Shown here: in pieces, positions 12,395 through 23,204 of the stretch
Position numbering within the stretch: the stretch's first letter is position 1
Layout: the number at the start of each line of letters is the position of its first letter
Notes under the pieces: model-generated
Database searches by the model: none
What the model was told of the DNA's origin: nothing
Seen by the model: the letters and a program-made list of their open reading frames with translations, nothing else
Position numbers and translations under genes: made by a program
From: Elmis aenea
Taxonomy: Eukaryota > Arthropoda > Insecta > Coleoptera > Elmidae
Assembly (NCBI GenBank): GCA_947652605.1
Contig: OX393579.1
Location: 26,371,674-26,435,673, forward strand
Length of the DNA: 64,000 nt
Direction of reading: 5' to 3'

Positions 12395-12740
12395 CCTTCT
12401 TTGGTTGCTACCCTTAAAGCCTCATTAGGAGTGTGAGGCTGCACTCCAGGTAGTAATCCATCAAAACCCTTAAGCTAAGGCCGCACTGCCGGATTTTTGG
12501 CTGGAGTGTAGATGGTAGATACACGCCGTCGCCTGGCGACAATCCAGGCGCTTTGTTTCACAACAAATTGTCGCCAGGCGACGGCGTGTATCTACCATCT
12601 ACCCTCCAGCCAACCATCCCGCAGTGCGAGGCTGCACTCCAGTGATAACTCACTTACACATCCACATTAAAAAAAAAAACAGATACACTACAAAATTACA
12701 CTAAGCCCCATCTGGTAGAAGCATACACGCCATCTGGTAG
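12395..12740. mobile_element. GC-rich palindromic MITE (12.5-12.6 kb) with flanking related repeats
   Basis: A strong inverted repeat (TGTAGATGGTAGATACACGC / GCGTGTATCTACCATCTACC, then CGTCGCCTGGCGACAA / TTGTCGCCAGGCGACG) centres near 12560. Outer arms read TAAGGCCGCACTGCCGGAT and ATCCCGCAGTGCGAGGC. GAGGCTGCACTCCAG is repeated directly at about 12440 and 12630, outside the hairpin. The TAAGGC start hints at a PIF/Harbinger-type unit, but the right boundary is eroded. Confidence 0.75.
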
Positions 12741-12814
12741 TAAACAATTAAGGTTCCCCAATTTTTGGAAAACCATGTAAGGGTTCCGTGACAAAATAAG
12801 TGTGGGAACCACTG
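12741..12814 (-). mobile_element. hAT right-end fragment
   Basis: Ends GTGTGGGAACCACTG at 12814. Its inverse, CAGTGGTTCCCACAC, is the usual shape of a hAT terminus and is followed inward by GTTCCGTGACAAAATAA. No left end or TSD found. Confidence 0.5.
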
Positions 12815-13390
12815 ATTTAGATTATTGTGATATTTAATTGAAAATGGCAATGATTTAGTTTTTTTTAGATGTCCTTATAATTTTTCATCCATGTGTAAAC
12901 ACTTCATATTTTAAAGCTTATAATAATACTTTCAGATTTTTTGGATCTTTTAATAATCGTTAAAATAATGACTATTGACGTCGTATAATTATGAGAGTTT
13001 GTCATGAGAACACAGCGATACGCTAAAAGCAATAATTGTATTACATTGACATTTCAAATGAACGTCAATATCTGAAGTGGAATTTTCGACTACCTGTTAC
13101 TGGCTCCCAGAGAATATTGTTTGAAATGTCCAATGTTACCTTAAGTGCATGGATGATATGCTGCAAGTTTATTTTAAATGTGGAAATAACAGCCGTGCAA
13201 GTCTTACTAGACGATGTAACTTGTATATTGAAAAAATTGAAGTTTAAACAATTATGTAATTATTAGTATTATTGTCTTCCACTTACTATACACCTAATTG
13301 TATAATCATAAACTAACGCACTGTTTTTTTTACATTCAAAATAATTTTTCCATGCACCCAAATTGACCATTTTATACTAATAACCAAACA
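12815..13390. other. AT-rich spacer
   Basis: A 76-codon frame at 13036-13266 shows no recognisable domain. No other feature. Confidence 0.45.
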
Positions 13391-13571
13391 TAAGACGTTA
13401 ACTATATATTCTACTCAATATGAACATAAACATACCATGGTAACCACCAAATCGTTTTATATTGGAATATTTAATGGCGCATGCTTCCTTATTTTATTTT
13501 TTACTAAAAAACTGTAGGTTAAGCAAAAAAAGTTTTTAAATAAATCAAGCTTTCAAAAAATAATTTTTTAA
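13391..13571 (+). mobile_element. Family A, left part of a copy split by a foldback element
   Basis: TTCTACTCAATATGAACATA, CATGGTAACCACCAAATCG and AAATCAAGCTTTC match the middle of the A copy at 1245. The sequence stops at the 9-bp TSD ATTTTTTAA and resumes in register at 15838. Confidence 0.85.
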
Positions 13572-13573
13572 GG

Positions 13574-13700
13574 TTGTGGCTATTTGCACCTACAGTAGGT
13601 ACGAATAATGGGCTATTTGCACCTACAGTAGGTACGAATAATTGGCTATTTGCACCTACAGTAAGTACGAATAATTGGCTATTTGCACCTACTGTAAAGG
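13574..13700 (+). repeat. 33-bp tandem array, left arm of the foldback
   Basis: Three to four copies of a unit containing GGCTATTTGCACCTACAGTA then GGTACGAATAATT. The unit includes a short palindrome, CCTACAGTAGG. The 62-codon frame across it is an artefact of a repeat length divisible by three. Confidence 0.95.
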
Positions 13701-14394
13701 AATATACCGGTGTAACTGAGTTCTGTTTTTTTTTAAATTTAGTTTTAATTTTACATAAATAAAATTTTATACATATGATATGTGTAAATAACCGAAATAT
13801 TTGAACAAAGGTACACTACTATTTCACTTCCGGTTTCGCCGGAAATGATCCTTATTTCAAATGTCACACACTATATATTTACATTTTTGGGTAGAGGAGG
13901 CAATTTTGAATATAGCTGCACTATTTTGATTAATTTTAATAGCCTCAAATAATTTTTGGACAAATATTTATTTGCCGTGGCCTGCATAGATTGAATTTTA
14001 TTACGTCAACAAGTGTCCGAAAACGTTTTTTGTACAATTTATTTAACATTTACGTTACTTTAATGGGCTTTGAAAGTTGCAGAATCGGGTTTTGACTAAG
14101 TAAATTTTTTGAATGCAATGGTAGTGGTTTATGCGATTATTTAAATAGAGTATTTTCTGACCAATAACATATATTTGTATTGAAAGGCTGCCTCAAAGAC
14201 TTAAACTATTATAAAAAATTATTGATTAGAATTGATGGGTGTTTTCATGTTGTAAAATCTTGTTCTTTAAAATGAATTACACAAATAATATTAAGATGTG
14301 CGATATGTATTTCGTTTAGGGTCTTGTTAATGGTAATTCAGTAGCAGCCCGGTGTCTTTATAAAGAAAAATATCCCAACCGTATAATTCCACAT

Positions 14395-14930
14395 CAGTTG
14401 ATGATAACACGAAAACAACAGTCAATTCTACTCAATATGAACATACACAAACCATGGTAACCACCAAAATGAATCGTTGTATTTTAAAATACTTAATAGT
14501 TTATGTTCACTTATTTTATTTTCTACTCAAAAACTATAGGATTTGTAAGAAAATTTAAAGAATAAAAAAAGTTTTTAATAAACAAAGTTTTTAAATTATA
14601 CAATAGTTAAACCCTTTAAAATAGTTTCGATTAAAAAACTAACAGTGGTCGCACTTTTCAGCCCCTTGTAAAGGTGGGACATAATTGAAAATATTACTAT
14701 GGGAAACCTTTCAATAAGTATAAAACATCTACCAAATATCATTCACCTCCATTTATCCAAATTTGAGAAATAAAATAAAAACCTAGTTTTACCGCTACCC
14801 TTTAAGGGGTGTAACTATGAAAGGGAAAAAGATTTATATAAAAGCCCCCCTTAATTTTTGATAAGAAATTGCCTGCCAATTTTTTTTCTCTCAGTATTTA
14901 AAAAACACCCTGGTGTTCCATTTGAAATAA
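14395..14930 (+). mobile_element. Family A copy nested in the foldback core
   Basis: Matches the A copy at 1245 from ATTCTACTCAATATGAACAT through CTTTTCAGCCCCTTGTAAAG and CCCCCCTTAATTTTTGATAA to AAAAAACACCCTGGTGT. The right end is a TACAGGGTG-type terminus with one change. Confidence 0.85.
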
Positions 14931-15097
14931 CAAAATTAGGGTAATTTCCGGCGAAACCTGAAGTGCGATATTAGTGTACATTTGTTCAAATATTCCGGTT
15001 ATTTACACATATCATATGTCTAAATGTTTATTTATGTAAAATTAAAACTAAAGAAAAAAGGGTGTACCAGAACTCAGTTCCAACCGGTATATACCTA

Positions 15098-15747
15098 TAC
15101 AGGGTGTCCCAAATTCGAGTAAATGCATGAGTATCTCGCTTATCTTAAGAGCTACGAGGTCGGTTAAATTAGGGCAAAGTTGCGAAATTAGATGCTCAAT
15201 AAATATCTGCAGAGAAAATTTTCATAGCTGTCTTAGTTCAAAAGTTGTTCAAGAAAAACTGAAAAAATTGATTTTCGTTTTTTTGTCCTATTTCCTACAT
15301 TTTTTATGATATCGACAATCTGGAAGCACTTCTCCATAATAACTTCTTGTCATATATCATTGCAATCAGAAGACAAAATGCTATCCGACTATAAGATTAA
15401 AAATTTTTCGCCGTATTTAAAAAAATGAAGTTGATGATGGTTCTGAAGAGACGAAACGTTGTTGGAAATTTTATGTTATCTCAAAATATAAAACGTAAGA
15501 AGTTGCTGTGGAGAAGTGCTTTCAGATTGTTGATATCTTAAAAAATGTAGGAACTAGGGCAAAAAAACGAAAATCATTTTTTTCAGTATTTCTTGAAAAA
15601 TTTTTGAACTAAGAAAGCTATGAAAATTTTCTTTGCAGATATTTGTTGAGCATCTAATTTCGCAACTTTGCCCTAAGTTAACGGACCTCGTAGCTCTTAA
15701 GATAAGCGAGATTCCCATGCATTTACTCGAATTTGGGACACCCTGTA
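15098..15747. mobile_element. Family F palindrome, 650 bp
   Basis: TACAGGGTGTCCCAAATTCG at the left and its inverse ending GGGACACCCTGTA at the right, TA-flanked. The arms (GAGTATCTCGCTTATCTTAA, TAGGGCAAAGTTGCGAAATT) pair almost to the centre. It sits inside the right tandem arm of the foldback, so it is younger than that element. Frames on both strands are mirror shadows. Confidence 0.92.
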
Positions 15748-15748
15748 T

Positions 15749-15836
15749 AGTAAGTGCAAATAGCCAAGTATTCGTACCTACTGTAGGTGCAAATAGCCAA
15801 TTATTCGTACCTACTGTAGGTGCAAATAGCCACAAC
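15749..15836 (-). repeat. 33-bp tandem array, right arm of the foldback
   Basis: Inverse of the array at 13574. About two and a half units of TATTCGTACCTACTGTAGG followed by TGCAAATAGCCAA. Confidence 0.95.
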
Positions 15837-15837
15837 G

Positions 15838-16080
15838 ATTTTTTAATTGCAAAATTTTAACCCACCAAAGAGTTCTGATTAAAAAAACCAACAGGGCCGC
15901 ACTTTTCAGCCCCTTGTGAAGGTGGGAGATAATTGAAAATATTACTATGGGAAACCTTTAAATAAGTATAAAACATCTACCAAATGTCATTCTCTACATT
16001 TATTCAAATTTGAGAAAGAAAATAAAAACCTAATTTTACCGCTTCCCTTTAGGGGGGTGTAACTCCGAAAGGAGACGATT
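15838..16080 (+). mobile_element. Family A, right part of the split copy
   Basis: Resumes with the TSD ATTTTTTAA and continues TTGCAAAATTTTAACCCACC, CTTTTCAGCCCCTTGTGAAG and GGTGTAACTCCGAAAGGAG as in the A copy at 1245. The A terminus itself is missing. Confidence 0.85.
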
Positions 16081-16104
16081 TTCAAGATTTCTTATTAAAT
16101 TATT

Positions 16105-16205
16105 AATAAGCACCGAATTCAGCAACTTTTCTAAATTTAAACCTATACTCTAGCAATTATAATAAGCAAGATTCCCATGTTCAAACTCGAATCTTAAACA
16201 TAGCG
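16105..16205 (+). mobile_element. Family C right-end fragment
   Basis: CAGCAACTTTTCTAAATTTA, then ACCTATACTCTAG, AATAAGCAAGATTCCCATG and CTTAAACAT correspond to 8370-8455 at the right end of element C. The final CACCCTG is lost. Confidence 0.75.
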
Positions 16206-16219
16206 TCCTTGCAAAACTA

Positions 16220-16287
16220 TTTATTTTCGAATTATTTTTCGCAACACACCTGAAGGATGTTCTCGGCACACAAGTTGGAAAACACTG
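16220..16287 (-). mobile_element. hAT right-end fragment
   Basis: Ends AAGTTGGAAAACACTG at 16287; the inverse CAGTGTTTTCCAACTT is a typical hAT terminus, with TCTCGGCACAC just inside. No left partner or TSD found. Confidence 0.5.
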
Positions 16288-16295
16288 GTGTAGAC

Positions 16296-17120
16296 ACTAA
16301 CTGAACCAAAATTTTGACAAGTTTTGCTACTTTATTAGTGACTTGCTTTAGCAACTTGATTTAGTAACTTTTGCCTACTATACAATGTAAATTCGGCATT
16401 AAATAAGTATCCATTAGGGTTTCTCATATTTGACCCGGGATTCTGGGAAAAAATCGGCCTTTGTCCCGGGATGTAATAACTTAGGTCAGTATTTTTAAAT
16501 AAATAATCCAAAAAAATGAAGGGAGCGGTTTTTACTTAAAAACAACTTCAAGTCATAAATGTAATACATTTGGTTCCATGAATATTATAAATATAATATT
16601 GGCGAGAGAAACATATATTCAGGAAATATAACCTTTCTATTGCAATTTCATATTTATGAACACAATAATATAACTTTTACAATTAACTTTTGTAATGTGA
16701 TTTAAGAAAACAAAAGTGATCTGTGCTTCGATCACATAGTCTTTTTCTTGATTTATTAACAAAAAACTCCCAATTACCGCCCTTGCAATTTTAAATAGGC
16801 CTAAGTGATAATAATCTAGTGGTACCCAGAACACCTAAACACTCCCTAGTAAAATCGATTTTAATTTTATCTGACCTTTGATAGTATAAAAAAGGTAATA
16901 TTATAGAAACCATTTTTAATTTAATCAAAGTATAGCTATAACAAAATTTAAAATATTTGAAAGGTAATCTAAATTTGTTGAAATTGACGGATAGTTAACT
17001 AATTCTTTATGTTAAAAAAGCGTGGCTAGAATTTTTTGATCCAATGTTCATTAGGTACACCGTGTGTTCCACAAAAAACAATACAGCTTATGCCTAGATA
17101 TAAATAAATTTTACATATTT
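16296..17120. other. AT-rich spacer
   Basis: Contains a GACCCGGGATTCTGGG / TTTGTCCCGGGATG pair near 16430-16475, perhaps hAT-derived. Nothing else identified. Confidence 0.4.
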
Positions 17121-17129
17121 TATCAGACT

Positions 17130-17377
17130 TTTTGAGTACATGGTCGGATTCAGAATTAAATTCTCTATCCGAATCAACAAAAAAATGTATACTATGTAAT
17201 TTAAAAAAAAAAACAGTTGCCTATCGCGGATTTGACATATGTCATCGTAGAGGTAACAAAAACACATCACTTAATAGAGAATATCTCGCTGATTTCAAAT
17301 ATATAAGGGTTGTTGGGGTTATTCTCAATACTTACAAAGTTATAGGGGTGCGACAGTCAAACTGAATCACCCGGTAT
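17130..17377 (+). repeat. Family H dispersed repeat, copy 1
   Basis: ACATGGTCGGATTCAGAA at the left and AGTTATAGGGGTGCGACAG then TCAAACTGAATCACCCGGTA at the right recur at 45325-45416, where the middle is deleted. No protein domain was seen in the overlapping 77-codon frame. Origin unknown. Confidence 0.7.
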
Positions 17378-17475
17378 ATTCACATATATGCACATAATTA
17401 GAATTTAGTAATTACCGATGAGTTAATTAGAGACCTGTAAAAGTTAAAAAAAAATCGAGTTCGTTGTAAGCATAA

Positions 17476-18206
17476 ATGCTATTTTCTGTTTTTCAAACCA
17501 AAAAACATACGTTAAAACATTTAAACCCTACTCGCTGGTCTATGTTCGCTTTGCGATTTCATTACATCGATTTGCTTCATGCACTTTCAAAAATCATTCT
17601 AATTTCAGAAAATATGCATGAACGAATTGACGCAATATATTAAAAAAAAAAAAGGGATGTTTTGAAACAGCGTATCACATAGTTATCCAAACGGAACTTT
17701 TAACTTAAATGGGGGTTCAAAATTATTGCAATCAAAAAATTACGATTTACAAAAGGCGTCATATTTATTGCACACAGTTTATGAAAATGTGGCCAAGTTG
17801 AGAAACGATTTTCGATCTGTGTTAACAATTGCAGCAAATTTTGCAAAATTATAGAATATACAGATTAAGTTTGAAAATAAAAGAACACGAAAAATTAAAA
17901 AACAGTTTGATGAATTGAGATATGACCAAAGATTAGGTAATTGTAAAGATAATTTAAGAGTTAATGAATTTAATTCCACTTTAGATACAGTAATTAGCCA
18001 AATAAAAGACAAGCTTTTGCTTGGAAAATGTCACAAACTTATTTACAATTTTTCCAGAGAATTTACGGATTGCTTCTGACAGTGATTTATTTCAGTTAGG
18101 CCAGCCATTAATAGAAATTTATGCTGACGACTTATCTACAGATTTCTATGGACAATTTCTAGCATTCAGAAAAATGTTTAAAAATGAAATAGAAAATGTA
18201 AATAAT
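17476..18206 (+). pseudogene. ZMYM1-like / hAT-type transposase pseudogene
   Basis: Several frames on one strand together resemble the C-terminal half of zinc-finger MYM-type protein 1-like proteins, which derive from hAT transposases (RNase H-like fold plus hAT dimerisation region). Visible are LKHLNPTRWS followed by FALRFHYIDLL (about 17512-17590), NGGSKLLQSKNYDLQKASYL (17708 on), RKIKKQFDELRYDQRL and RVNEFNSTLDTVISQI (about 17880-18010), and LFQLGQPLIEIYADDLSTDF (about 18084 on). It is broken by stops at about 17640 and 17852 and a +1 shift near 18020, and is cut at 18207 by a family G insertion. A hAT-type end at 19095 may be its right terminus. I am confident of the family, less so of whether it was a transposon or a host gene copy. 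Confidence 0.75.
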
Positions 18207-18207
18207 G

Positions 18208-18899
18208 TACAGGGTGGCCTATTTTCGATGCCCATACAGGGTATTTCGGTTATTATCTGAGATAGAAAAAAACTAAGTACGTAGTCTCGATTTCTTTTTT
18301 CGAGAGAAATTCATTGCCGTAAACACATTTTTGATATATTTTTTAATTTTCGAAATATAGCCAAAAACCGATTTATGGCAATTTTCAAAAATGTTAAACA
18401 TCTCGCTTAAACGAAAAGATAGAGAAATACTTTAAACACATTTTTGTGTCCGTAATAAAAAAGCGAAGTTCAATTTTCTTAAAACATATGAGTAGCGATA
18501 TATTACACCTAATTTTCTTATTTTAAATGGCAATTATAGTTGGATATGACATAATTCGAAAGCTTACTTTTTGCGCTTATCAAAAATATATCATTTGCTC
18601 CTGGTTGCCATTTAAAATAAGAAAGTTAGGTGTAATATATCAATATTCGTAAGAGTTAAAAAAAAAATGAACATCGCTATCTTATTAAGGACAAAAAAGC
18701 ATGCCAGATATGTCATTTTTGAAAAATGCCAAAAATCGGTTTTTAGCTATATCTCGCAAATTAAAAAAGATACCAAAGATCTTTTTACGGCAACGAATTT
18801 CTCTCGAAAAAAGAAATCGAGACAACGTACTCAGTTTTTTTCTATCTCTGATAATAACCGAGATACCCTGTATGGGCATCGAAAATAGGCCACCCTGTA
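18208..18899. mobile_element. Family G palindrome, 692 bp
   Basis: TACAGGGTGGCCTATTTTCG at the left and its inverse ending TAGGCCACCCTGTA at the right. The arms pair nearly throughout (ATGCCCATACAGGGTATTTC; TTGCCATTTAAAATAAGAAA against its inverse near 18520). It holds an intact TTAA within TCTCGCTTAAACGAAAAG at 18401-18418, the same site occupied by a piggyBac-type MITE in the copy at 47392. Short overlapping frames on both strands are shadows. Confidence 0.93.
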
Positions 18900-18999
18900 C
18901 TCTTTAGGACTTGGCTCAATTATTATTTACTAAGTTTTTTGTACTGAGTACAACATTTTTTAAAGTAAGTTCAGCCTTGTGACCTATCTGCGCTGACAG

Positions 19000-19095
19000 G
19001 ATGCGAGTGCCAAAAATCTTTTTGTTTTTTGAATCCTATGGGTTCGCGGGCCCGAGTATAGCGAACACGCAGCACCCCTGGGTTCTACGCCACTG
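19000..19095 (-). mobile_element. hAT right end (CTACGCCACTG)
   Basis: Ends GGTTCTACGCCACTG. Its inverse, CAGTGGCGTAGAACC, is a textbook hAT terminus. Inside it lies GGTTCGCGGGCCCGAGTATA. The ZMYM1-like pseudogene upstream is in a fitting position and orientation. The left end and TSD were not found. Confidence 0.65.
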
Positions 19096-19103
19096 GTCAT
19101 CAC

Positions 19104-20855
19104 AAACTTGATTATTTTTGATGTGCGTCATACTAGACAACACCGGAAATTGCGGTTATTAAAAGAATCTTCATTTTTAAAAGCGCAGTATTAAAATTTT
19201 CTGCGTGTAAATATGGCGTTTATTAAAAAAAAACAAGTTGATGATATTCAAAAATAGACGAAACGTCTTCTATACATTCCAATTAGATCGGTGTGGCATC
19301 AATAAAAAAGTTGCTACAGACAGAGTTTTTAGTTTTCTGATATCTCTAAAATTAAGGGAACATACATAAAGCAAAGCATTGTTTTTCTAAATTAATATTG
19401 AGCTAATTTATTCCGAGTTTATCAACTTCGTAACTTTTAATGTAAGGGAAATCCACCTTTCGAAATTGGAAAACCTTCTATTGTAAAAATAAAATAATTT
19501 ATAAGCATTTGTGCCGTTGGCCACGAATGTGTTTGTTCTGAACAACAACAATCATCAAAATTTGAATACAAGCTTAAGTTATTTATAAGAATGAATATTC
19601 AGGAATTATGCTCAGTTCAGGAATGGCGTTTACATTGCACGTTTAATCCTATTTGATAAGCACAGCGTATATTCAATCGTAGCCTAATAATACTATATTG
19701 TTTGCAATTATCACGTATCTTCATTGATTTTAGTTATTAGATAACAATTATTAATTAAACGAACCACAGTTTTATCTCCACACGTATCTTATTTACATAT
19801 AATTGATAACAATAATTTTATTTGCATTAATAATTAACGTTTAACAACAAAAATCAGTAATTATCAGCGGCAGTCTCAATTATAATTTACGATCGATTTA
19901 AAAGACTAATAAAATAAGCTAAAGCTTAAATTAAATGCTTTACTTGTTGAATTATTATCCTTGAGAATATTGCAGTGGTTGCTATAAGGCTCACAGACAC
20001 AATATTGTAACTTATACTGTCACAGATAAATGCTTAAAGTAAATTGGTAATTTTAATTAAGATAAAAATCAATAATTTTATCAAACGATAATATTTTTAT
20101 TCTTAAAAAATGTAGTATAAAAATTTGTTATTTATAACAATATACAAAACAATGGTTTCATAAATAGATTGTTTTTATCTTCGATTCTTTTTCGCTAATT
20201 TCATCAAATTTTTACAAAAACAGCAGATAAGAGCTGTTATAAATATTGAAAATAATGGCAGGTCGCTAAAACAAAAAAAAGTGTAAATAAATAAAAAGGT
20301 CGACTACTCAATGAAGTACAATGCATATTTATAAGGTAGGGATAGGTTAGGTGTACGTAATGTAATATTTAATAGTCAAGTTCATCCAATATAATAGAAG
20401 TAATGTATTAGTTTTTTATTGCGGTTGGACCAACAAATTAAGGCAACATTATAATAACTAGGAACTTAAATGTAAAGAAATTTTTGAGTAAAACTGTAGG
20501 CAATTAATACAATTGATTAATACATTTTCATTGACAACGGTTTTATACTTGCTCATATTGTTTTGTTGATTGTGATTTGATGCTTAATGAATAAATATAT
20601 ACTTACAACTTAAAAGTAACAAAACAAAATTTAAAAAATTACTCACCCACAGCAATATTAATTATAAAAATTGTTATACACCAAAACATGTTAAACATTG
20701 TCTTTTACACAAAACGTATAACTAGGACCATTAGATTAGAAGACATTAACAATAAAAAAATTGTACACCTAGGCGATTATATTTTATTTACATAAAATTT
20801 TCACTTTTAAGTACCGCAAAAGTTTTTTTATATGTTGCGAGTTGCATGGAAACTG
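19104..20855. other. Long AT-rich stretch without recognised repeats
   Basis: About 1.7 kb with no terminal repeats, frames or RNA genes that I can support. It could be intron or intergenic sequence next to the GC-rich island at 20856. Confidence 0.45.
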
Positions 20856-21000
20856 ATAGCGCGTCGGTCGTGTACGAGGAACTGTAGTAGTCTGAGCGTC
20901 GCAACGCCTACTCTCTGTAGCGCGAAAACCAACCCTTTCAAAGTCGACGCTTTTCACCCCTCGTTGCGTGTCTGCGCTGTTCTTATCACCGCAAAATACT
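20856..21000. promoter_or_regulatory. Local GC/CpG-rich island, possible promoter or 5' exon
   Basis: Sharp rise in GC and CpG (GATAGCGCGTCGGTCGTGTA, GAGCGTCGCAACGCC, TGTAGCGCGAAAACC, AGTCGACGC) between very AT-rich flanks, with no inverted repeat or reading frame to explain it. Unmethylated insect promoters and 5' UTRs can look like this, but a decayed GC-rich repeat is equally possible. Direction unknown; ATCAGTTTCC on the minus strand resembles an initiator. Confidence 0.3.
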
Positions 21001-21515
21001 AAAGTAATTTACCTAACAACATAGCGGTAAAAAGCTGGAAACTTAAATTATGTTCAATGTGTGTTGTATGTAGGTATGCCTCTACGCATTAAACAAGTTC
21101 GGCATGAATATATTAGGAACATTAATGACTTTACTAAAATATCAAATTTTTTTACAGTTTCAAATATTGGTTTAATAAATTGGGCTGTGCTGTACTGACA
21201 AGACTTCGAAATTTATTGAGGATATTTTTTCATGGGCGTTTCTATTACTTTTCTTGATTGTGAAGTTAAATTTGCTTCGCATTTCATTTAATCAACCGTT
21301 GACTGACGTCAACGTATATTAGTCTGAATGCGCCAATTGGTTGAGAGAAATTGTAATAAACCGTTAAGACGTCTAAACTTTTTCAGGACTGTAAGATAAT
21401 GACGTAAGATAAATGAATTTAATTAATTAAGTAAAAAATATTATTAAATTAGTGTAACATTGCGTAATAAGTATTGTACGCACAGAATTATGATAGCTAA
21501 TATTTCAAAATATAC
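21001..21515. other. AT-rich spacer
   Basis: No recognised feature. Confidence 0.45.
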
Positions 21516-21970
21516 AAGGTAATTAAAAAAGTCTGCAATTAATGGTAAATTTGTACATTATAGATTTCTCAGAAATTGTTATTCTGGATAAAAGTTGGTG
21601 CATGACCTTAAACTAACTTTAAGTTAAAAACAAAGTTCAATAAAAATTCGTAGGTATGACTATAGATTTTAGCAATTTTAGAAATAATCGCAAGATTAAG
21701 TGCCCTTATATTAACAGATACAGAAAAAGTAGTTTAGAGTTTAAAAATTAAACCACTTATAAAAATTGACGTTTAATTTTCAAAATTTATTACTCCTATA
21801 TTTTAACATTTAAAAAGTCTGCAACAGTGAAGACGTTTTTATTTATTAATTTCTTAAAAAATATTATTCCTAATAAAAGTTCGTGCACGACTTAAAACTG
21901 TATATGTATGTATTAAAACTTATTTTTAGATGAAAAATAATCAATAAAAATTAATTTTAAAATGCTTTGA
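21516..21970. mobile_element. Degenerate family B copy
   Basis: AAAAAGTCTGCAATTAATGG, ATTTCTCAGAAATTGTTATT and AAAAGTTGGTGCATGACC match the B left arm. A second TAAAAAGTCTGCAAC stands at about 21812. Termini are eroded. Confidence 0.65.
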
Positions 21971-22064
21971 ATTGAGGATGAAGTTAAATTGTCGTTGTTC
22001 ATCCTTACCGTTTTAATAGATTATTATTATTTTATTTTTATATTGCTGTTTGTTAAACGTTTAA

Positions 22065-22849
22065 CCCTTTCGCTATCCCTATACACCACAACACCACATA
22101 CAACGTCTCCGCCGAACGAGGCGAAGTCTTCGTTATAACTCGCCGCTGAACGAAACGCCGTCTCCGCTAAAACATCCCCACTGAACGATACGACGCGCAG
22201 GTGTGCTCACTTTCCCATGGCGGCCGAAATCCTTTTTTGATTAGGTAATAGTTAAACAAAGAGCAAAAATAGCTTTTTTTTTACATGAACTGGATTGCAA
22301 ACTAAAGATCGAAAGGGTTGTTGTTTACAATAAATACTCGTATTAGAGATAGCAGTATGGTCTAAAAATTCCGCCATGTTCTGTAAATAAAATTACATTT
22401 TACCGTATTTATTATCTGTTTGAAATACGTTTGTCGAGGTACAAGTAGTTTTGAGCACTGAAAAAGTTTATTTTATGAAAGTAAAATGAGATATTGTACT
22501 GTACAAATCCTGTTTTTTTAAAATTGTTTGAATTAAGACCAAAATAGTAACAAATTATAGCAAAATTAAGTTGTGTTCCTTGATACCAAACGTTGCAATT
22601 TTGATAATTCGTGTTAACAATCCATGATTGTTAATATTTCAGTGACTGATAATTTATAAAACCTTGCTATATTTGCTTCAAAAACCACACGTTTTTCATT
22701 TAAAAAAACGCTTTGGGTTTAATTTTTGGTTTGCATTTTATCCCTAGAACTAGTTAGCAGTTGAATGGAGGGCGGCAACTATAGTCTCCCCTTGTATAAG
22801 CATAGCGTTTTGTAGAGAGCGACTATAGTCGCCCTCCGTAGCGAAAGGG
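22065..22849. mobile_element. piggyBac-type element, TTAA/TCAA-flanked
   Basis: Left TTAA (22061-22064) then CCCTTTCGCTATCCC; right GTAGCGAAAGGG then TCAA (22850-22853), a one-base decay of TTAA. An internal GATCGAAAGGGTTG at 22309-22322 is an alternative right end, so the unit could be a shorter element plus a second one. It includes a GC-rich left segment (ACGTCTCCGCCGAACGAGG) and a right segment with GACTATAGTCGCC. No transposase frame. Confidence 0.7.
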
Positions 22850-22853
22850 TCAA

Positions 22854-23204
22854 CGCAACAATAAGTTTCTATTAATTTGGTAGATTTTTGCCGTTATTAA
22901 TACGAGATATACCTACAATTTAAAAATACTTAAAAATAGTTTGTTATTATTTAATTCTTTTTCGTGTAACAACACGAAATCAGTAATACAAAGCTCAATA
23001 AATAAAGTTCGTTATGTTATTTTAAGGGTAGTTCATACGGCGACACTAGCGTCATGACATTAGGTGCCATGGCAATAAAGTATCAATTTAATCATATATT
23101 AGATTCTTAAGTTAAAAAATGGCGATAAAAAGCAATAAAGCTTACAAAGACAAGATTGGCAATTACATCTGACAAAGGATTGACTTAAATATTATGTTAC
23201 ATTT
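22854..23204. other. AT-rich spacer
   Basis: No recognised feature. Confidence 0.4.

Larger units (their letters stand above)
13572..15837. mobile_element. Foldback element with tandem-repeat ends and 9-bp TSD
   Basis: ATTTTTTAA occurs at 13563-13571 and 15838-15846, exactly flanking the element. The ends GGTTGTGGCTATTTGCACCT and (inverted) CGTTGTGGCTATTTGCACCT differ only at the first base. Each arm is a tandem array of a 33-bp unit, followed inward by a second inverted repeat (about 13700-13860 against 14930-15090: GGAATATACCGG, GTGTAAATAACCGAAATATT, CGGTTTCGCCGGAAAT). The core holds a family A copy. A family F palindrome later entered the right arm. Ends built of subrepeats and 9-bp TSDs recall Drosophila FB elements and Mutator-like foldbacks. 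No transposase was seen. Confidence 0.9.

Noticed and set aside
13574..13762. Repeat protein with LFAPTVGTNN units
   Set aside because: 33-bp DNA repeat (a multiple of three) in a foldback arm; the mirrored arm gives the same peptide on the other strand.
13574..15836. CRISPR-like array (regular 33-bp repeats)
   Set aside because: Units are contiguous with no unique spacers, arms are inverted, and the genome is eukaryotic.
17132..17365. 77-residue plus-strand frame as a gene
   Set aside because: Overlaps the dispersed repeat H, whose second copy at 45310 lacks the middle; no domain.
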